Assembly (NCBI GenBank): GCA_008016945.1
Contig: SSGN01000050.1
Span: 1-12,474, forward strand
From: Flavobacteriales bacterium
Lineage (GTDB): Bacteria > Bacteroidota > Bacteroidia > Flavobacteriales > PHOS-HE28
Length of the DNA stretch: 12,474 nucleotides
Direction: 5' to 3'
Positions within the stretch are counted from its first letter, which is position 1. Every line of letters begins with the position of its first letter. Position numbers and translations under genes: made by a program. Positions 6,250 through 12,474 of this stretch are shown here, piece after piece. The notes below the pieces were generated by a model. The model was not told the origin of the DNA. It made no database searches and was given only the letters and a program-made list of their open reading frames with translations.

Positions 6250-7173
6250 ATGCGATCACATACCCTGTTCCTTCTTGGTCTTGCATCCACCACGTTCCTG
6301 GCTTCCTGCAAGAAGGACAAGGATGATCCAGCGCCTGCCGGCGGAGGGAGTGCTGAACCCCGTCTGGTCCTGAAGTTCACCTTCGATAGCACCCAGGTAC
6401 GATTGAACAGCGCTGGGTCCCCTGCGGAAGTTCCCGCAGGACATGCCGCACAACATCCGCGTTTCAATGCCATGACCGCACATTACGTGGAGTTCGCGCC
6501 TACCGCATGGACCCTGCCGGGCCAGGGGGCCGTGGTCTACCATGCCCCGGAGACCACCGCGGGTGGGGCCAACGCGATCGACTTCTCCCAAGCGGTACAG
6601 GTCGGTGAAGGGGAGGCCTTCCTGAACATCCCATTGTCGCAGCTTCCGGCGGGTACGTACCCCTACCTGCGCGTTTCTATTGGCTACCAGAACTTCGATA
6701 TCGACTTCCGCTATACCGATACCCAGTTCGGAACAGGTGTATATGACCTCCAGGGGACGCTGGCTTCGTTCATCGGCTTCAATACGTACATCAGCTCCTT
6801 CCTTGTGGCAGAGCAGTCCGTGGCGGTGAATGACGACAAGCTCCAGGGCTTCTGGGCATTCGAAGTGAATGATCCGCCCATGCCGTTGGCGCCGATCGTC
6901 GGACAAGCCCCGCCGGGTGCCACCACGGTTCCCAATCCGCTTTTTGATTCATCACCGATCCCGGCAGGATCCTGCCTGGTCACCGGAGCGTTCGCTCAAC
7001 CCCTGGTGATCACCGGGAATGAAACGGAGAACGTGGTGATCAACGTGTCCATTAGCACCAACAACAGCTTCGAGTGGATCGACAACGGCGATGGGTTCTT
7101 CGAACCCGGGCCACCGGCCAATGATCAGGTGGTGGACATGGGAACCCGCGGCATGATCCCGGTCGTGGAGTAG
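6250..7173 (+). CDS. Uncharacterised Bacteroidetes lipoprotein (MbnP-like size range)
   Basis: A 307-residue predicted lipoprotein. I chose ATG 6250 over the ATG at 6169 because it starts directly with a signal peptide, MRSHTLFLLGLASTTFLASC, whose Cys20 fits a lipobox, followed by a charged KKDKDDP linker. The mature part opens with a beta-strand-rich segment (LVLKFTFDSTQVRLN), has NAMTAHYVEFAPTAWTLPG near residues 75-93, and TYPYLRVSIGYQNFDIDFRY about 135-155. It ends with an acidic, all-beta stretch. I have a vague memory of similar proteins in Flavobacteriales; no function is known to me. It is divergent from marR and ends one base before the stop of the next gene on the other strand. It probably sits in the periplasm or outer membrane. 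Confidence 0.85.
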   Translation: MRSHTLFLLGLASTTFLASCKKDKDDPAPAGGGSAEPRLVLKFTFDSTQVRLNSAGSPAEVPAGHAAQHPRFNAMTAHYVEFAPTAWTLPGQGAVVYHAPETTAGGANAIDFSQAVQVGEGEAFLNIPLSQLPAGTYPYLRVSIGYQNFDIDFRYTDTQFGTGVYDLQGTLASFIGFNTYISSFLVAEQSVAVNDDKLQGFWAFEVNDPPMPLAPIVGQAPPGATTVPNPLFDSSPIPAGSCLVTGAFAQPLVITGNETENVVINVSISTNNSFEWIDNGDGFFEPGPPANDQVVDMGTRGMIPVVE

Positions 7174-7174
7174 A

Positions 7175-7888
7175 TCAACTCGGTCGTTTCACCGCACGGC
7201 GCTGGCCATTCTGCCAGAGTTCCAATCCGGTATCCGGGTGGTAGGTGTAGCGGATGCTGTGCGCGGGAACGATGAGGTCATTGTGCCCGGCCATGTCGTC
7301 ATAAAGGAAGAGACTGTCGGTCTCGAACGTGAACACAGCCGTGTCCAGGTGCAGGGCCAGACGACCGTACGGGCCTATGTTGGTGCGTTTCAGGTAGGTC
7401 GTGTCACCCTCGTTGATGTGTTCGGGATAGGCCACGTCCAAGAATCCGAGGTCGGTGAACGTGCTGTCCATGTACAACAGCTTCTGTCCCCAGCTTTCAC
7501 GCTCACCGAAGTTCGCCAGGATCAGGTGTGTGCCGGGAGGGTCGGATATGCTGAAGAAGGTGGGGAGCATGGTCCAACTGTCATAGCCCCCGGTGGAGTA
7601 CGCGAGGATCCGCGCATTGCTGTCGGGTAGCAACGCATACCGGTACAGGCGGATCCCCTCGAACGTCGGGTCCACGTTGCCGGCCACCATCACGTACGTG
7701 CCATCGCCAACGTCGAATGTGGTCTGGATCAATAGGGTGTCATGCCGGATGTTGTCATCCACCACCTTCAGCGGGACGGGCGCTGCTCCATGTTCAATGG
7801 CCGGTGGGCCTGGCTCCTGTCCACCACCACCGCATCCACTCCACAGAAGCGCCATCGCTCCGAACGATACCGCAAACCACTTGCTCAT
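7175..7888 (-). CDS. Uncharacterised lipoprotein, second gene of a two-gene unit
   Basis: A 237-residue protein with signal peptide MSKWFAVSFGAMALLWSGC; Cys19 and the following GGGG match a lipobox and tether. The rest is soluble and probably beta-rich, with alternating hydrophobic and polar residues and many Asp-Thr/Asp-Ser turns (for example VGDGTYVMVAGNVDP, HLDTAVFTFETDSLFLYDD). I do not recognise the family. Its start codon overlaps the stop of the DUF2807 gene (ATGA), so the two are cotranscribed and probably act in the same place, on the cell surface or in the periplasm. The stop lies one base from the stop of the converging lipoprotein gene. Confidence 0.85.
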   Translation of the reverse strand: MSKWFAVSFGAMALLWSGCGGGGQEPGPPAIEHGAAPVPLKVVDDNIRHDTLLIQTTFDVGDGTYVMVAGNVDPTFEGIRLYRYALLPDSNARILAYSTGGYDSWTMLPTFFSISDPPGTHLILANFGERESWGQKLLYMDSTFTDLGFLDVAYPEHINEGDTTYLKRTNIGPYGRLALHLDTAVFTFETDSLFLYDDMAGHNDLIVPAHSIRYTYHPDTGLELWQNGQRRAVKRPS

Positions 7889-8601
7889 GGGTCCTGTTTT
7901 ACTTCGCCGGAGCCGGCGATGTTCGTGTTCACCACTGCCGGACGCCCCGTATAGCGGATGTTCCCACTGCCGCCGATGTTGGCGGTGAGGGTGTCCGTGA
8001 TCAGGGCGGAGATGTCGCCACTTCCTTGTACGGTGGCCTCGACGTTTCTGGTCGTGAGGGCATCCGCATCGATGTCGCCGCTCCCTTGCACGGTGGCGCT
8101 TAGTGTACCACAGGTCCCTTGTAGGTCGATGCTGCCGGAGCCTTGGATCAGGGCGTTGATGCGCTGTACTTCCACATTCAGGTCCATGTCCCCACTGCCC
8201 TGTACCTCCAAGGCGATCTCGGGCATGCTGAACCGGCCGAGGCAGGTGATGTCACCGGAACCTTGCATGCTCAAGAAGTCCACCGTGGGCATGGTGATAT
8301 GGACTACGAACGGTTCATTGGTCCGGAAGCACTTGCGGGTGTTGATCCGCCAGATCCCATGTTTCACCTCCGTGGTCAACAGGTCAATGAGGTTCGACTG
8401 CCCTTCGACCGTGATGCGCTGTACTGGGCCGGGTGTTAATCGTACTCCCATGGAGCCCTGTACCGCGAGCCCGTGGAATGGTTCGACCTCCACCGCGCGT
8501 TCCACCACCGGTCCTGTGCCCTTTTCACAGTTCAGCAGCCCGCAAGTGAGGAACGAGGTGGAAAGGAACACGACGCTCGTGAGGACGATGGAGAATTTCA
8601 T
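7885..8601 (-). CDS. DUF2807 (GIN-domain) putative envelope protein
   Basis: A 238-residue protein with the repeating QGSGD signature of DUF2807, the putative auto-transporter adhesin head-like domain common in Bacteroidetes. Seven repeats can be seen between about residues 110 and 235: QGSGDI, QGSGDM, QGSGSI, QGSGDI, QGSGDI, GGSGNI, AGSGEV, expected to stack into a beta-helix. I start it at ATG 8601 because MKFSIVLTSVVFLSTSFLTC is a clean signal peptide; a start 27 nt earlier would put a charged tail in front. Cys20 could be lipidated, though Thr at -1 is unusual. The N-terminal part (RAVEVEPFHGLAVQGSMGVRL) is the typical domain opening. Function in this family is unclear. Confidence 0.92.
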   Translation of the reverse strand: MKFSIVLTSVVFLSTSFLTCGLLNCEKGTGPVVERAVEVEPFHGLAVQGSMGVRLTPGPVQRITVEGQSNLIDLLTTEVKHGIWRINTRKCFRTNEPFVVHITMPTVDFLSMQGSGDITCLGRFSMPEIALEVQGSGDMDLNVEVQRINALIQGSGSIDLQGTCGTLSATVQGSGDIDADALTTRNVEATVQGSGDISALITDTLTANIGGSGNIRYTGRPAVVNTNIAGSGEVKQDP

Positions 8602-8640
8602 AGTGTTCGTTTTCCGAGGGGGGGCCATCGCTTGGAGCCA

Positions 8641-8760
8641 TCAACGCATCATGGTGTGGCTGCTCCAGGTGATGAGGTAAAAGTACACTCCTTCGGAAAC
8701 CGGTTCGCCGTTGACCACTCGACCAGGCCAACTGACGTCACGCCGTTGAGCCTGATGAAC
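8641..8760 (-). pseudogene. Relic of a gliding-motility / T9SS-type C-terminal domain
   Basis: Reading down from 8760, the 39 codons end WPGRVVNGEPVSEGVYFY, LITWSSHTMMR, stop (8643-8641). The pattern W-x-G-x-V-N-G-x-x-V-x-x-G-V-Y-F-Y-x-I, ending in T-M-M-R, matches the end of gliding-motility-associated C-terminal domains that direct secretion through the type IX system. Upstream in the same frame a TAG at about 8782-8784 closes the reading, and no intact N-terminal part exists. I take it as the surviving 3' end of a deleted secreted-protein gene. Confidence is moderate because the match is short. Confidence 0.55.
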
Positions 8761-8789
8761 CATTCCGCAGTTTGGCGTAGGCTAGAGAG

Positions 8790-9045
8790 GCGAAGGGATT
8801 TTTCGCAGGACGATACGGCGGCAAGTGTGCGCGTGACGGTGCCTATGGGAACACTTTGCGGGGAAAGTCCAGGCGGGAAAGCCGCAGGAGCAAGCCTGCG
8901 AAGGGCTCCCGAACCGGCTCTCTAAGCCCACCTCGGCGGGTAATGCGTGTATGGGGCTTGGAGCCGACCTTGGATGCGGATGGTCTCGAGGGAGGATCCC
9001 GCTCAGGCCCGTGGTAGGGGTATCGGTTGGACCGGGGGAGGGTCC
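8790..9045. other. GC-rich self-complementary segment; possible structured RNA
   Basis: No credible protein is encoded here, but several helices can be drawn. GCGAA/TTCGC at 8790-8794/8802-8806. AAGTGT/ACACTT at 8823-8828/8851-8856. CGCAGG/CCTGCG at 8883-8888/8895-8900, extended outward by GGGA/TCCC. CGGCTC+AAGCCC (8915-8929) pairs with GGGCTT+GAGCCG (8954-8966), 12 bp with one internal loop. GGACC/GGTCC lies in 9029-9045. GGGGAAAGTCC (8860-8870) recalls RNase P conserved region I, but the rest of that RNA is absent. It could be a non-coding RNA or the 5' leader of the kinase gene; strand is undecided. Confidence 0.35.
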
Positions 9046-9153
9046 TCGCCTCCTGTGGTGGAACATTCAACGCGTTGATCACGTATAGGTGCCCCTATTG
9101 GTGTCTCGTAGACCCATGCTCGCCTTCATCCATATCACGTGCCCGTCCAGACC

Positions 9154-9711
9154 ATGTCCCCCGTGTTAGCCATGGCCAGCCCCGACCGCTGGTCGGATGT
9201 GCTTAGCACGCGGATCGCGGCGTTGGGAGAGGTGATCTTCGTGCACCATGGTGTCCTGGACCGCGACGAGGTTGACCGCTACCTCGCGGATGCCGAAGCG
9301 CATGCCACCGCTGCCGCCGTGGGTGTGTCGACCAGGAAACGCTTGATGAACCTGCTCGTCGAGGGCTTGGAGAACATCCGCCATCATACTTCGAAGGAGT
9401 TGGCACATACGGCGTTCGCCATGTTGGTCCATGGGGCCGGTGGCTTCACCCTGCTGTTCGGCAATGCGGCTCCCCAGGTCATCGTCACCGCCTTGTCGCA
9501 TCGGATCGGGATCCTGAACGAGATGGACGAGGCCGACCTGCGTGAGCACCACCTGAAGCTCCTGGCCAACGATGGCCGTACCGAACGCGGCGGGGCGGGG
9601 CTTGGATTGCTTACGCTGGTGCGCAAGAGCAGCGGCCCGGTGGTGGCCCATGTGCTTCCCCGTGATCGGGATACGGCCTTCCTGGCCTTGGAGCTCGAAC
9701 TCGCTTGTTGA
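9154..9711 (+). CDS. SiaB-family (DUF6272) histidine-kinase-like protein
   Basis: A 185-residue protein with a reduced GHKL ATPase fold. The N-box reads RLMNLLVEGLENIRHHT (about 63-79) with the expected Glu and Asn, and the glycine-rich ATP lid reads ERGGAGLGLLTLVRKS (144-159). In the SiaABCD pathway of Pseudomonas, SiaB phosphorylates the partner SiaC to govern c-di-GMP output and aggregation; Bacteroidetes have many homologues. I chose ATG 9154. GTG 9139 and ATG 9172 in the same frame are possible, and no Shine-Dalgarno decides. A SiaC-like or phosphatase partner is usual next door but none lies in this window. The stop directly abuts, without a gap, the stop of the converging dehydrogenase. 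Confidence 0.8.
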   Translation: MSPVLAMASPDRWSDVLSTRIAALGEVIFVHHGVLDRDEVDRYLADAEAHATAAAVGVSTRKRLMNLLVEGLENIRHHTSKELAHTAFAMLVHGAGGFTLLFGNAAPQVIVTALSHRIGILNEMDEADLREHHLKLLANDGRTERGGAGLGLLTLVRKSSGPVVAHVLPRDRDTAFLALELELAC

Positions 9712-10929
9712 TCAGCCTCGGGCGTAACCCTCGAGGTGCTTGAACAAGGGGCTTAGGTTCCCCGATGCGGCGATCGTGGCCCGTTCGATCATCCCCTCCT
9801 TGTCGTCGCCCACCAAGAATGGTAGCACGCGTTCCACCAGGTCGCGCCCGAAGGCTTCCGAAGCGTCGCGGGGCAACTCGCAAGGCAGGTTGTCCACGGC
9901 CATCACCGTTATGGTGCCCGCCGTACCTGCGGGTCGTTCCGTTCCGGTGGCCGGGTCGTAGCCGAAGAACGGCTCTGCGATGGTGGTGGCGCGTAAGGTG
10001 CTGTCGATGGGGCCGCCGATGTCGCAGCTGATGTCGGCCACCACCCGTATGGACAGGGCGGGGTCGCGGAGGTCTTCCGTACGGAGGATCTTGGGGCCGC
10101 GCGGATCCCAGAAATGACAGGCCATGTACATGTGGGCGGTGCGGGCATAGGGGAGGAAGTCGGCTTCATGCCCACTGGGATCCGCGTGGAAGGCGGCTTT
10201 GTCGAAGGGGCGGCCATCGGTGCGTCGGTAGAGGTCGCTCGAGCCCAGTACCGTGTACACCGGTGCGGTGTTATCCGCCCGCAGGAAGGCCTGGGGGGAT
10301 ATGCGTTTCACCCCGGCGCGTTCAAGCACGCCCATGGCCCCTTTGCCCACCCTTCCGCCACCGGTGAGCACGATGCGCAGGTCCTGGGGCAGCGGGTAGG
10401 CGTGTAGGTGGCGTTCAAGCTCCTCCAGGTCGTGGCACGCATGGGCGGGTTTCAAGGCAGGGCCTCCATACATCAGCTGCCAGCCCCGCATGCCGTTGTA
10501 CGCGCCCACCACACCCGCCCAGTAGCCGAAGGCCAACACCCGGTCGCCATGCGGATCGGTGAGCAGCTCGTGGTCGATCAACCGGATGTTCCGCTCCAGC
10601 ACCGTTCGGAGGAGCTTGCGGTTGTGGGGCTGTTCCTTGATGGTGTGGCTGAAGAACTGGTAGGCCTTGCCGGGCAACAGCATGTCCAATGGGACCTCCT
10701 TCACCCCCAGGATCAGGTCGCGGTCCGCCAGGTCGTCCACCAAGGGGATCTCGAAAGCCTCGTATTCCGCATCGCCATAAGCCCGTACCGCGCTGCGTTG
10801 CACAACCAGGTCCACGTCGGGATAGCGGGCCATCACTTCTTTGCACTGGGCCGGGGTGAGCGGAACGCGACGGTCGGCGGGCTGCTTGCCCTCACGGATG
10901 ATGCCGATCTTTCGGTAAGCGGTGGACAT
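9712..10929 (-). CDS. Lysine-ketoglutarate reductase / saccharopine dehydrogenase-like enzyme
   Basis: A 405-residue NAD(P)-dependent dehydrogenase of the alanine dehydrogenase/transhydrogenase N-terminal superfamily. It looks closer to LYS1 and the reductase half of AASS than to alanine dehydrogenase: GVKEVP (75-80) and AYQFFSHTIKEQ (89-100) carry Lys77 and His95, corresponding to the catalytic Lys/His of yeast saccharopine dehydrogenase; LAFGYWAGVVGAYNG (132-146) follows; the nucleotide loop is TGGGRVGKGAMG (189-200); ADISCDIGGPIDST (298-311) and VDNLPCELPRDAS (345-357) close the match. It would join lysine and 2-oxoglutarate to saccharopine or split it. Because only the reductase-like half is here, direction and substrate are open. 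A TACCTTTG box lies 27 nt upstream. Confidence 0.85.
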   Translation of the reverse strand: MSTAYRKIGIIREGKQPADRRVPLTPAQCKEVMARYPDVDLVVQRSAVRAYGDAEYEAFEIPLVDDLADRDLILGVKEVPLDMLLPGKAYQFFSHTIKEQPHNRKLLRTVLERNIRLIDHELLTDPHGDRVLAFGYWAGVVGAYNGMRGWQLMYGGPALKPAHACHDLEELERHLHAYPLPQDLRIVLTGGGRVGKGAMGVLERAGVKRISPQAFLRADNTAPVYTVLGSSDLYRRTDGRPFDKAAFHADPSGHEADFLPYARTAHMYMACHFWDPRGPKILRTEDLRDPALSIRVVADISCDIGGPIDSTLRATTIAEPFFGYDPATGTERPAGTAGTITVMAVDNLPCELPRDASEAFGRDLVERVLPFLVGDDKEGMIERATIAASGNLSPLFKHLEGYARG

Positions 10930-10955
10930 GGGTACACCCGCCTGGAGCGGGAGGC

Positions 10956-10963
10956 CAAAGGTA
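10956..10963 (-). promoter_or_regulatory. Bacteroidetes -7 box for the dehydrogenase gene
   Basis: CAAAGGTA on the plus strand is TACCTTTG on the minus strand, a perfect TAnnTTTG -7 box, 26 nt before the ATG at 10929. No matching -33 TTG is visible at the usual distance. Confidence 0.55.
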
Positions 10964-10999
10964 GGCCGCTCGTTCCGGCCCGGTCGTTGATCCTTGCCG

Positions 11000-11007
11000 T
11001 ACCTTTG
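11000..11007 (+). promoter_or_regulatory. Bacteroidetes -7 box for ssrA
   Basis: TACCTTTG matches TAnnTTTG. The mature tmRNA start at 11042 lies 34 nt after it, leaving a leader of roughly 25-30 nt for RNase P to remove. A TTG at 10987-10989 is too close to be a standard -33 element. Confidence 0.6.
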
Positions 11008-11041
11008 CGTGGTCGCTGGAAGGCGATGCGTTCTTTTCCTT

Positions 11042-11436
11042 GGGGCCGACCTGGTTTCGACAGCGGCTTCGTGATGTGTGTAAGCATGCCGGGCGTGATG
11101 TGCGGCCCGTATCCCAGTGCATCGACGCCATAACTGGCGAAGTAGACTACGCTCTCGCTGCTTAATAGCCCAAGGCTATGAGGCTTAATCCACGTGAACA
11201 ACAGTAGCGTGGACGAGTACCCCTCGGGGAGGCCCGTGATCCTCCTTCCCGGCCCAGGGGTGTCATCCTGGAGAACTGGCCTGTGCGGTGGTCCGGAGCA
11301 CAGGTGAGAAACAGGACCTAAGCCTTGTGTGGGGTGCCCTTCCCCAGCGCATGGTCGAAAACCAATGAAGCGGCTACGCATGTAGAAAGCCCATGTTGCG
11401 GTCGTTTGGACGGCGGTTCGATCCCGCCCGGCTCCA
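11042..11436 (+). ncRNA. ssrA: Transfer-messenger RNA (tmRNA)
   Basis: tmRNA frees ribosomes stalled on broken messages and adds a degradation tag. The 5' end GGGGCCGACCTGGTTTCGAC is typical. The acceptor stem pairs GGGGCCG (11042-11048) with CGGCTCC (11429-11435), and the T arm shows GGCGG-TTCGATC-CCGCC. The tag frame resumes at GGC 11136-11138 and reads GEVDYALAA, then TAA at 11163-11165, close to the GE-x-x-YALAA tags of Bacteroidetes. CCA is not encoded after the discriminator A 11436, so it must be added. Pseudoknot-like pairs (for example CCCCTCGGGG near 11220) lie between tag and 3' domain. It is a one-piece, not permuted, tmRNA. Confidence 0.96.
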
Positions 11437-11443
11437 CCCCACA

Positions 11444-11473
11444 CACGGAAGCCCGCGTTCGCGGGCTTCCGTG
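11444..11473. terminator. Bidirectional terminator hairpin between ssrA and the converging barrel gene
   Basis: CACGGAAGCCCGC (11444-11456) and GCGGGCTTCCGTG (11461-11473) form a perfect 13-bp stem with a GTTC loop, 8 nt after the tmRNA end and 16 nt past the stop of the minus-strand gene. No T-run follows on either strand. Confidence 0.8.
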
Positions 11474-11489
11474 CTGAAGGACATGGCGC

Positions 11490-12068
11490 TCAGAACCCGA
11501 CCCCCACGCCTCCGCTGAAGATCGGACCCCGATTGTAGTAGATGCTGTTCGGGTCCTGGAGCACATCGAACAACACTTGGATGTAGAAGGTGCTGCGGGC
11601 TCCCAAGGGCTGCACATACCCCGCCCCCAGCAACAGGTGGGGCACCCAGATCCGCGGCCTGATCTCACTGAAGGCCCCGAACCTGTTCCCCTCCACGTTC
11701 ATGTGCAGGAATTCGGCATGGACATAGGCCTGCTCGATGAAGCGATACCGGGCGAAGGTGCGGTAGCCGTAGGCCGTGAAGTCGTACGCTGGGTTGAAAC
11801 GGTTGTCCCGGAAGTACCAGTAGCTGCCGCCAAGGCCTGCGGAGAGCTTGCCCTTCTGGTCCACTTTGTAGCCCACCATGGGGTCCAGTTGGATCGCGGT
11901 GACCGTTCCGAAGGAGAGCCCTACACCACCACCGAACCAGAGGCGCTCGCTCCAAGGCCTGGGGTCTTTCGGCTTGGCCGTGGTGGCCTCTTGGGCCCGC
12001 AATGGCATGTTCAGGGAGGCGATGGCCAGCAACAGGATCGCTACTCTTGGCAAGGTGGCTGGTTTCAT
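11490..12068 (-). CDS. Small outer-membrane beta-barrel protein of unknown function
   Basis: A 192-residue protein. I start it at ATG 12068 because MKPATLPRVAILLLAIASLNMPLRAQ is a clear signal peptide with cleavage after ALRAQ-like residues; the longer reading adds 42 unlikely Arg-rich residues. The mature part consists of alternating aromatic/hydrophobic strands (WFGGGVGLSFGTVTAIQLDP, AGLGGSYWYFRD, FARYRFIEQAYVHAEFLHMN, WVPHLLLGAGYVQPL, STFYIQVLFDVL) and ends ...SGGVGVGF, the aromatic C-terminus recognised by the BAM machinery. About eight strands fit a small OmpA/OmpW-like barrel. No enzyme motif is seen. The start overlaps the stop of the upstream gene as ATGA, so the two are cotranscribed. 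Confidence 0.85.
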   Translation of the reverse strand: MKPATLPRVAILLLAIASLNMPLRAQEATTAKPKDPRPWSERLWFGGGVGLSFGTVTAIQLDPMVGYKVDQKGKLSAGLGGSYWYFRDNRFNPAYDFTAYGYRTFARYRFIEQAYVHAEFLHMNVEGNRFGAFSEIRPRIWVPHLLLGAGYVQPLGARSTFYIQVLFDVLQDPNSIYYNRGPIFSGGVGVGF

Positions 12069-12474
12069 GTCCCCGAAGGTAGTGCGGGCGCGGATATGCC
12101 TCCTGCTTCTCCGGCCGCCGTGCGCACGTGGTACAGTGTCCACGGCGCTTGGCCTTCGCCCCAGGTGTACCAACGCATGAGCCATGCGCACCACGGGGGC
12201 ATGGACCCGATGATCGGCACCAAGGTCGATCCGGGCAGGGGGGGCGGGGGGCTGCCGTCCTGCACGATCACATAGCGCAGCCGTTCCGGATGTTCCACCG
12301 GGCCATGGTCGGGTACGATCACTTCCCGTGTGCCGGGTGGCTGGTAGAAACCCGGCAAGGTGATGCGCCAGGCGATCCCGGACTCCACGGCGTAGCCGAT
12401 CGCTTCACCGGGCTGTGCGGTCTGGTACAGGGGGCGAGCAAGCCGCACACGGCCTTCGCCGGCAGGGCTCGCCA
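12065..12474 (-). CDS. C-terminal part of an unidentified protein, 5' end outside window
   Basis: The reading frame is open from the right edge to the TGA at 12067-12065, giving at least 136 residues. A start at GTG 12448 cannot be excluded, but the frame stays open beyond it, so I treat the gene as cut by the window. Visible features are Pro- and Trp-rich stretches: RITLPGFYQPPGTREVIVPD, DGSPPPPLPGSTLVPIIGSM, and PPWCAWLMRWYTWGEGQAPW. No family is recognised and no signal or membrane segment is certain. Its stop overlaps the start of the barrel gene, which suggests one transcript. GC content and codon use look like the neighbours. Confidence 0.65.
   Translation of the reverse strand, partial: ASPAGEGRVRLARPLYQTAQPGEAIGYAVESGIAWRITLPGFYQPPGTREVIVPDHGPVEHPERLRYVIVQDGSPPPPLPGSTLVPIIGSMPPWCAWLMRWYTWGEGQAPWTLYHVRTAAGEAGGISAPALPSGT

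Noticed and set aside
8785..9060. RNase P RNA (rnpB), suggested by GGGGAAAGTCC at 8860-8870
   Set aside because: The ACAGAA-type region, the GGTAACGCC region and the conserved 3' end are all missing, so only one short string matches.
9067..9078. TCAACGCGTTGA palindrome upstream of the SiaB-like gene as an operator
   Set aside because: A single 12-nt palindrome with no nearby regulator or second copy; it may be chance.
12073..12080. TACCTTCG on the minus strand as a leaderless promoter for the barrel gene
   Set aside because: It is one base off the -7 box, has no -33 element, and lies within the last codons of the overlapping upstream gene; an ATGA overlap better explains expression.
12065..12448. 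Complete gene starting at GTG 12448
   Set aside because: The frame stays open to the window edge, so a true start further right is likely; listed as a partial gene instead.

Overview
The window reads as chromosomal DNA from a GC-rich member of the Bacteroidota, probably Flavobacteriales-like. The clues are promoter -7 boxes of the TAnnTTTG type, few Shine-Dalgarno sites, a tmRNA tag (GEVDYALAA) of the kind known from Bacteroidetes, a DUF2807 lipoprotein, a SiaB-family kinase, and a relic of a gliding/T9SS-type C-terminal domain. Taxonomy is inferred, not measured.

Left part (1-6130, minus strand). This is a fatty-acid beta-oxidation operon, read from right to left: a MarR-family regulator (5699-6130), a FadN-type 3-hydroxyacyl-CoA dehydrogenase/enoyl-CoA hydratase (3214-5586), and the thiolase FadA (673 down to beyond base 1). 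About 2.5 kb of foreign-looking DNA separates fadN from fadA. It holds (a) an AT-richer orphan gene for an all-helical protein (2222-3061), (b) a stretch of dispersed repeats, including four 17-nt palindromes spaced about 50 nt apart (1921-2087), and (c) a two-gene cassette (670-1639) coding for a GNAT-like protein and an unknown partner. Directly upstream of this cassette lies a second copy of the first 32 codons of fadA, closed by a TGA six bases before the GNAT-like start. The cassette is therefore sandwiched between two copies of the fadA 5' end. It is joined to the host gene by a TGA-N6-ATG junction on one side, a 50-nt gene overlap inside, and an ATGA overlap with fadA on the other. This is the most unusual structure in the window.

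Middle part (6131-9711). A plus-strand lipoprotein gene diverges from marR. It converges, with one base between the stops, on a minus-strand pair made of an uncharacterised lipoprotein and a DUF2807 (GIN-domain) protein whose start and stop overlap as ATGA. About 550 bp without an intact gene follows. It contains the 3' end of a dead gliding-motility-type C-terminal-domain gene and a GC-rich, strongly self-complementary segment that could be a structured RNA. A SiaB-family kinase gene comes next on the plus strand.

Right part (9712-12474). A lysine-ketoglutarate-reductase-like dehydrogenase (minus) and the tmRNA gene ssrA (plus) diverge from a short region carrying two back-to-back TACCTTTG boxes. 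A strong hairpin after ssrA is shared with the converging gene for a small outer-membrane beta-barrel protein. That gene overlaps by ATGA the end of an unidentified gene that runs off the right edge.
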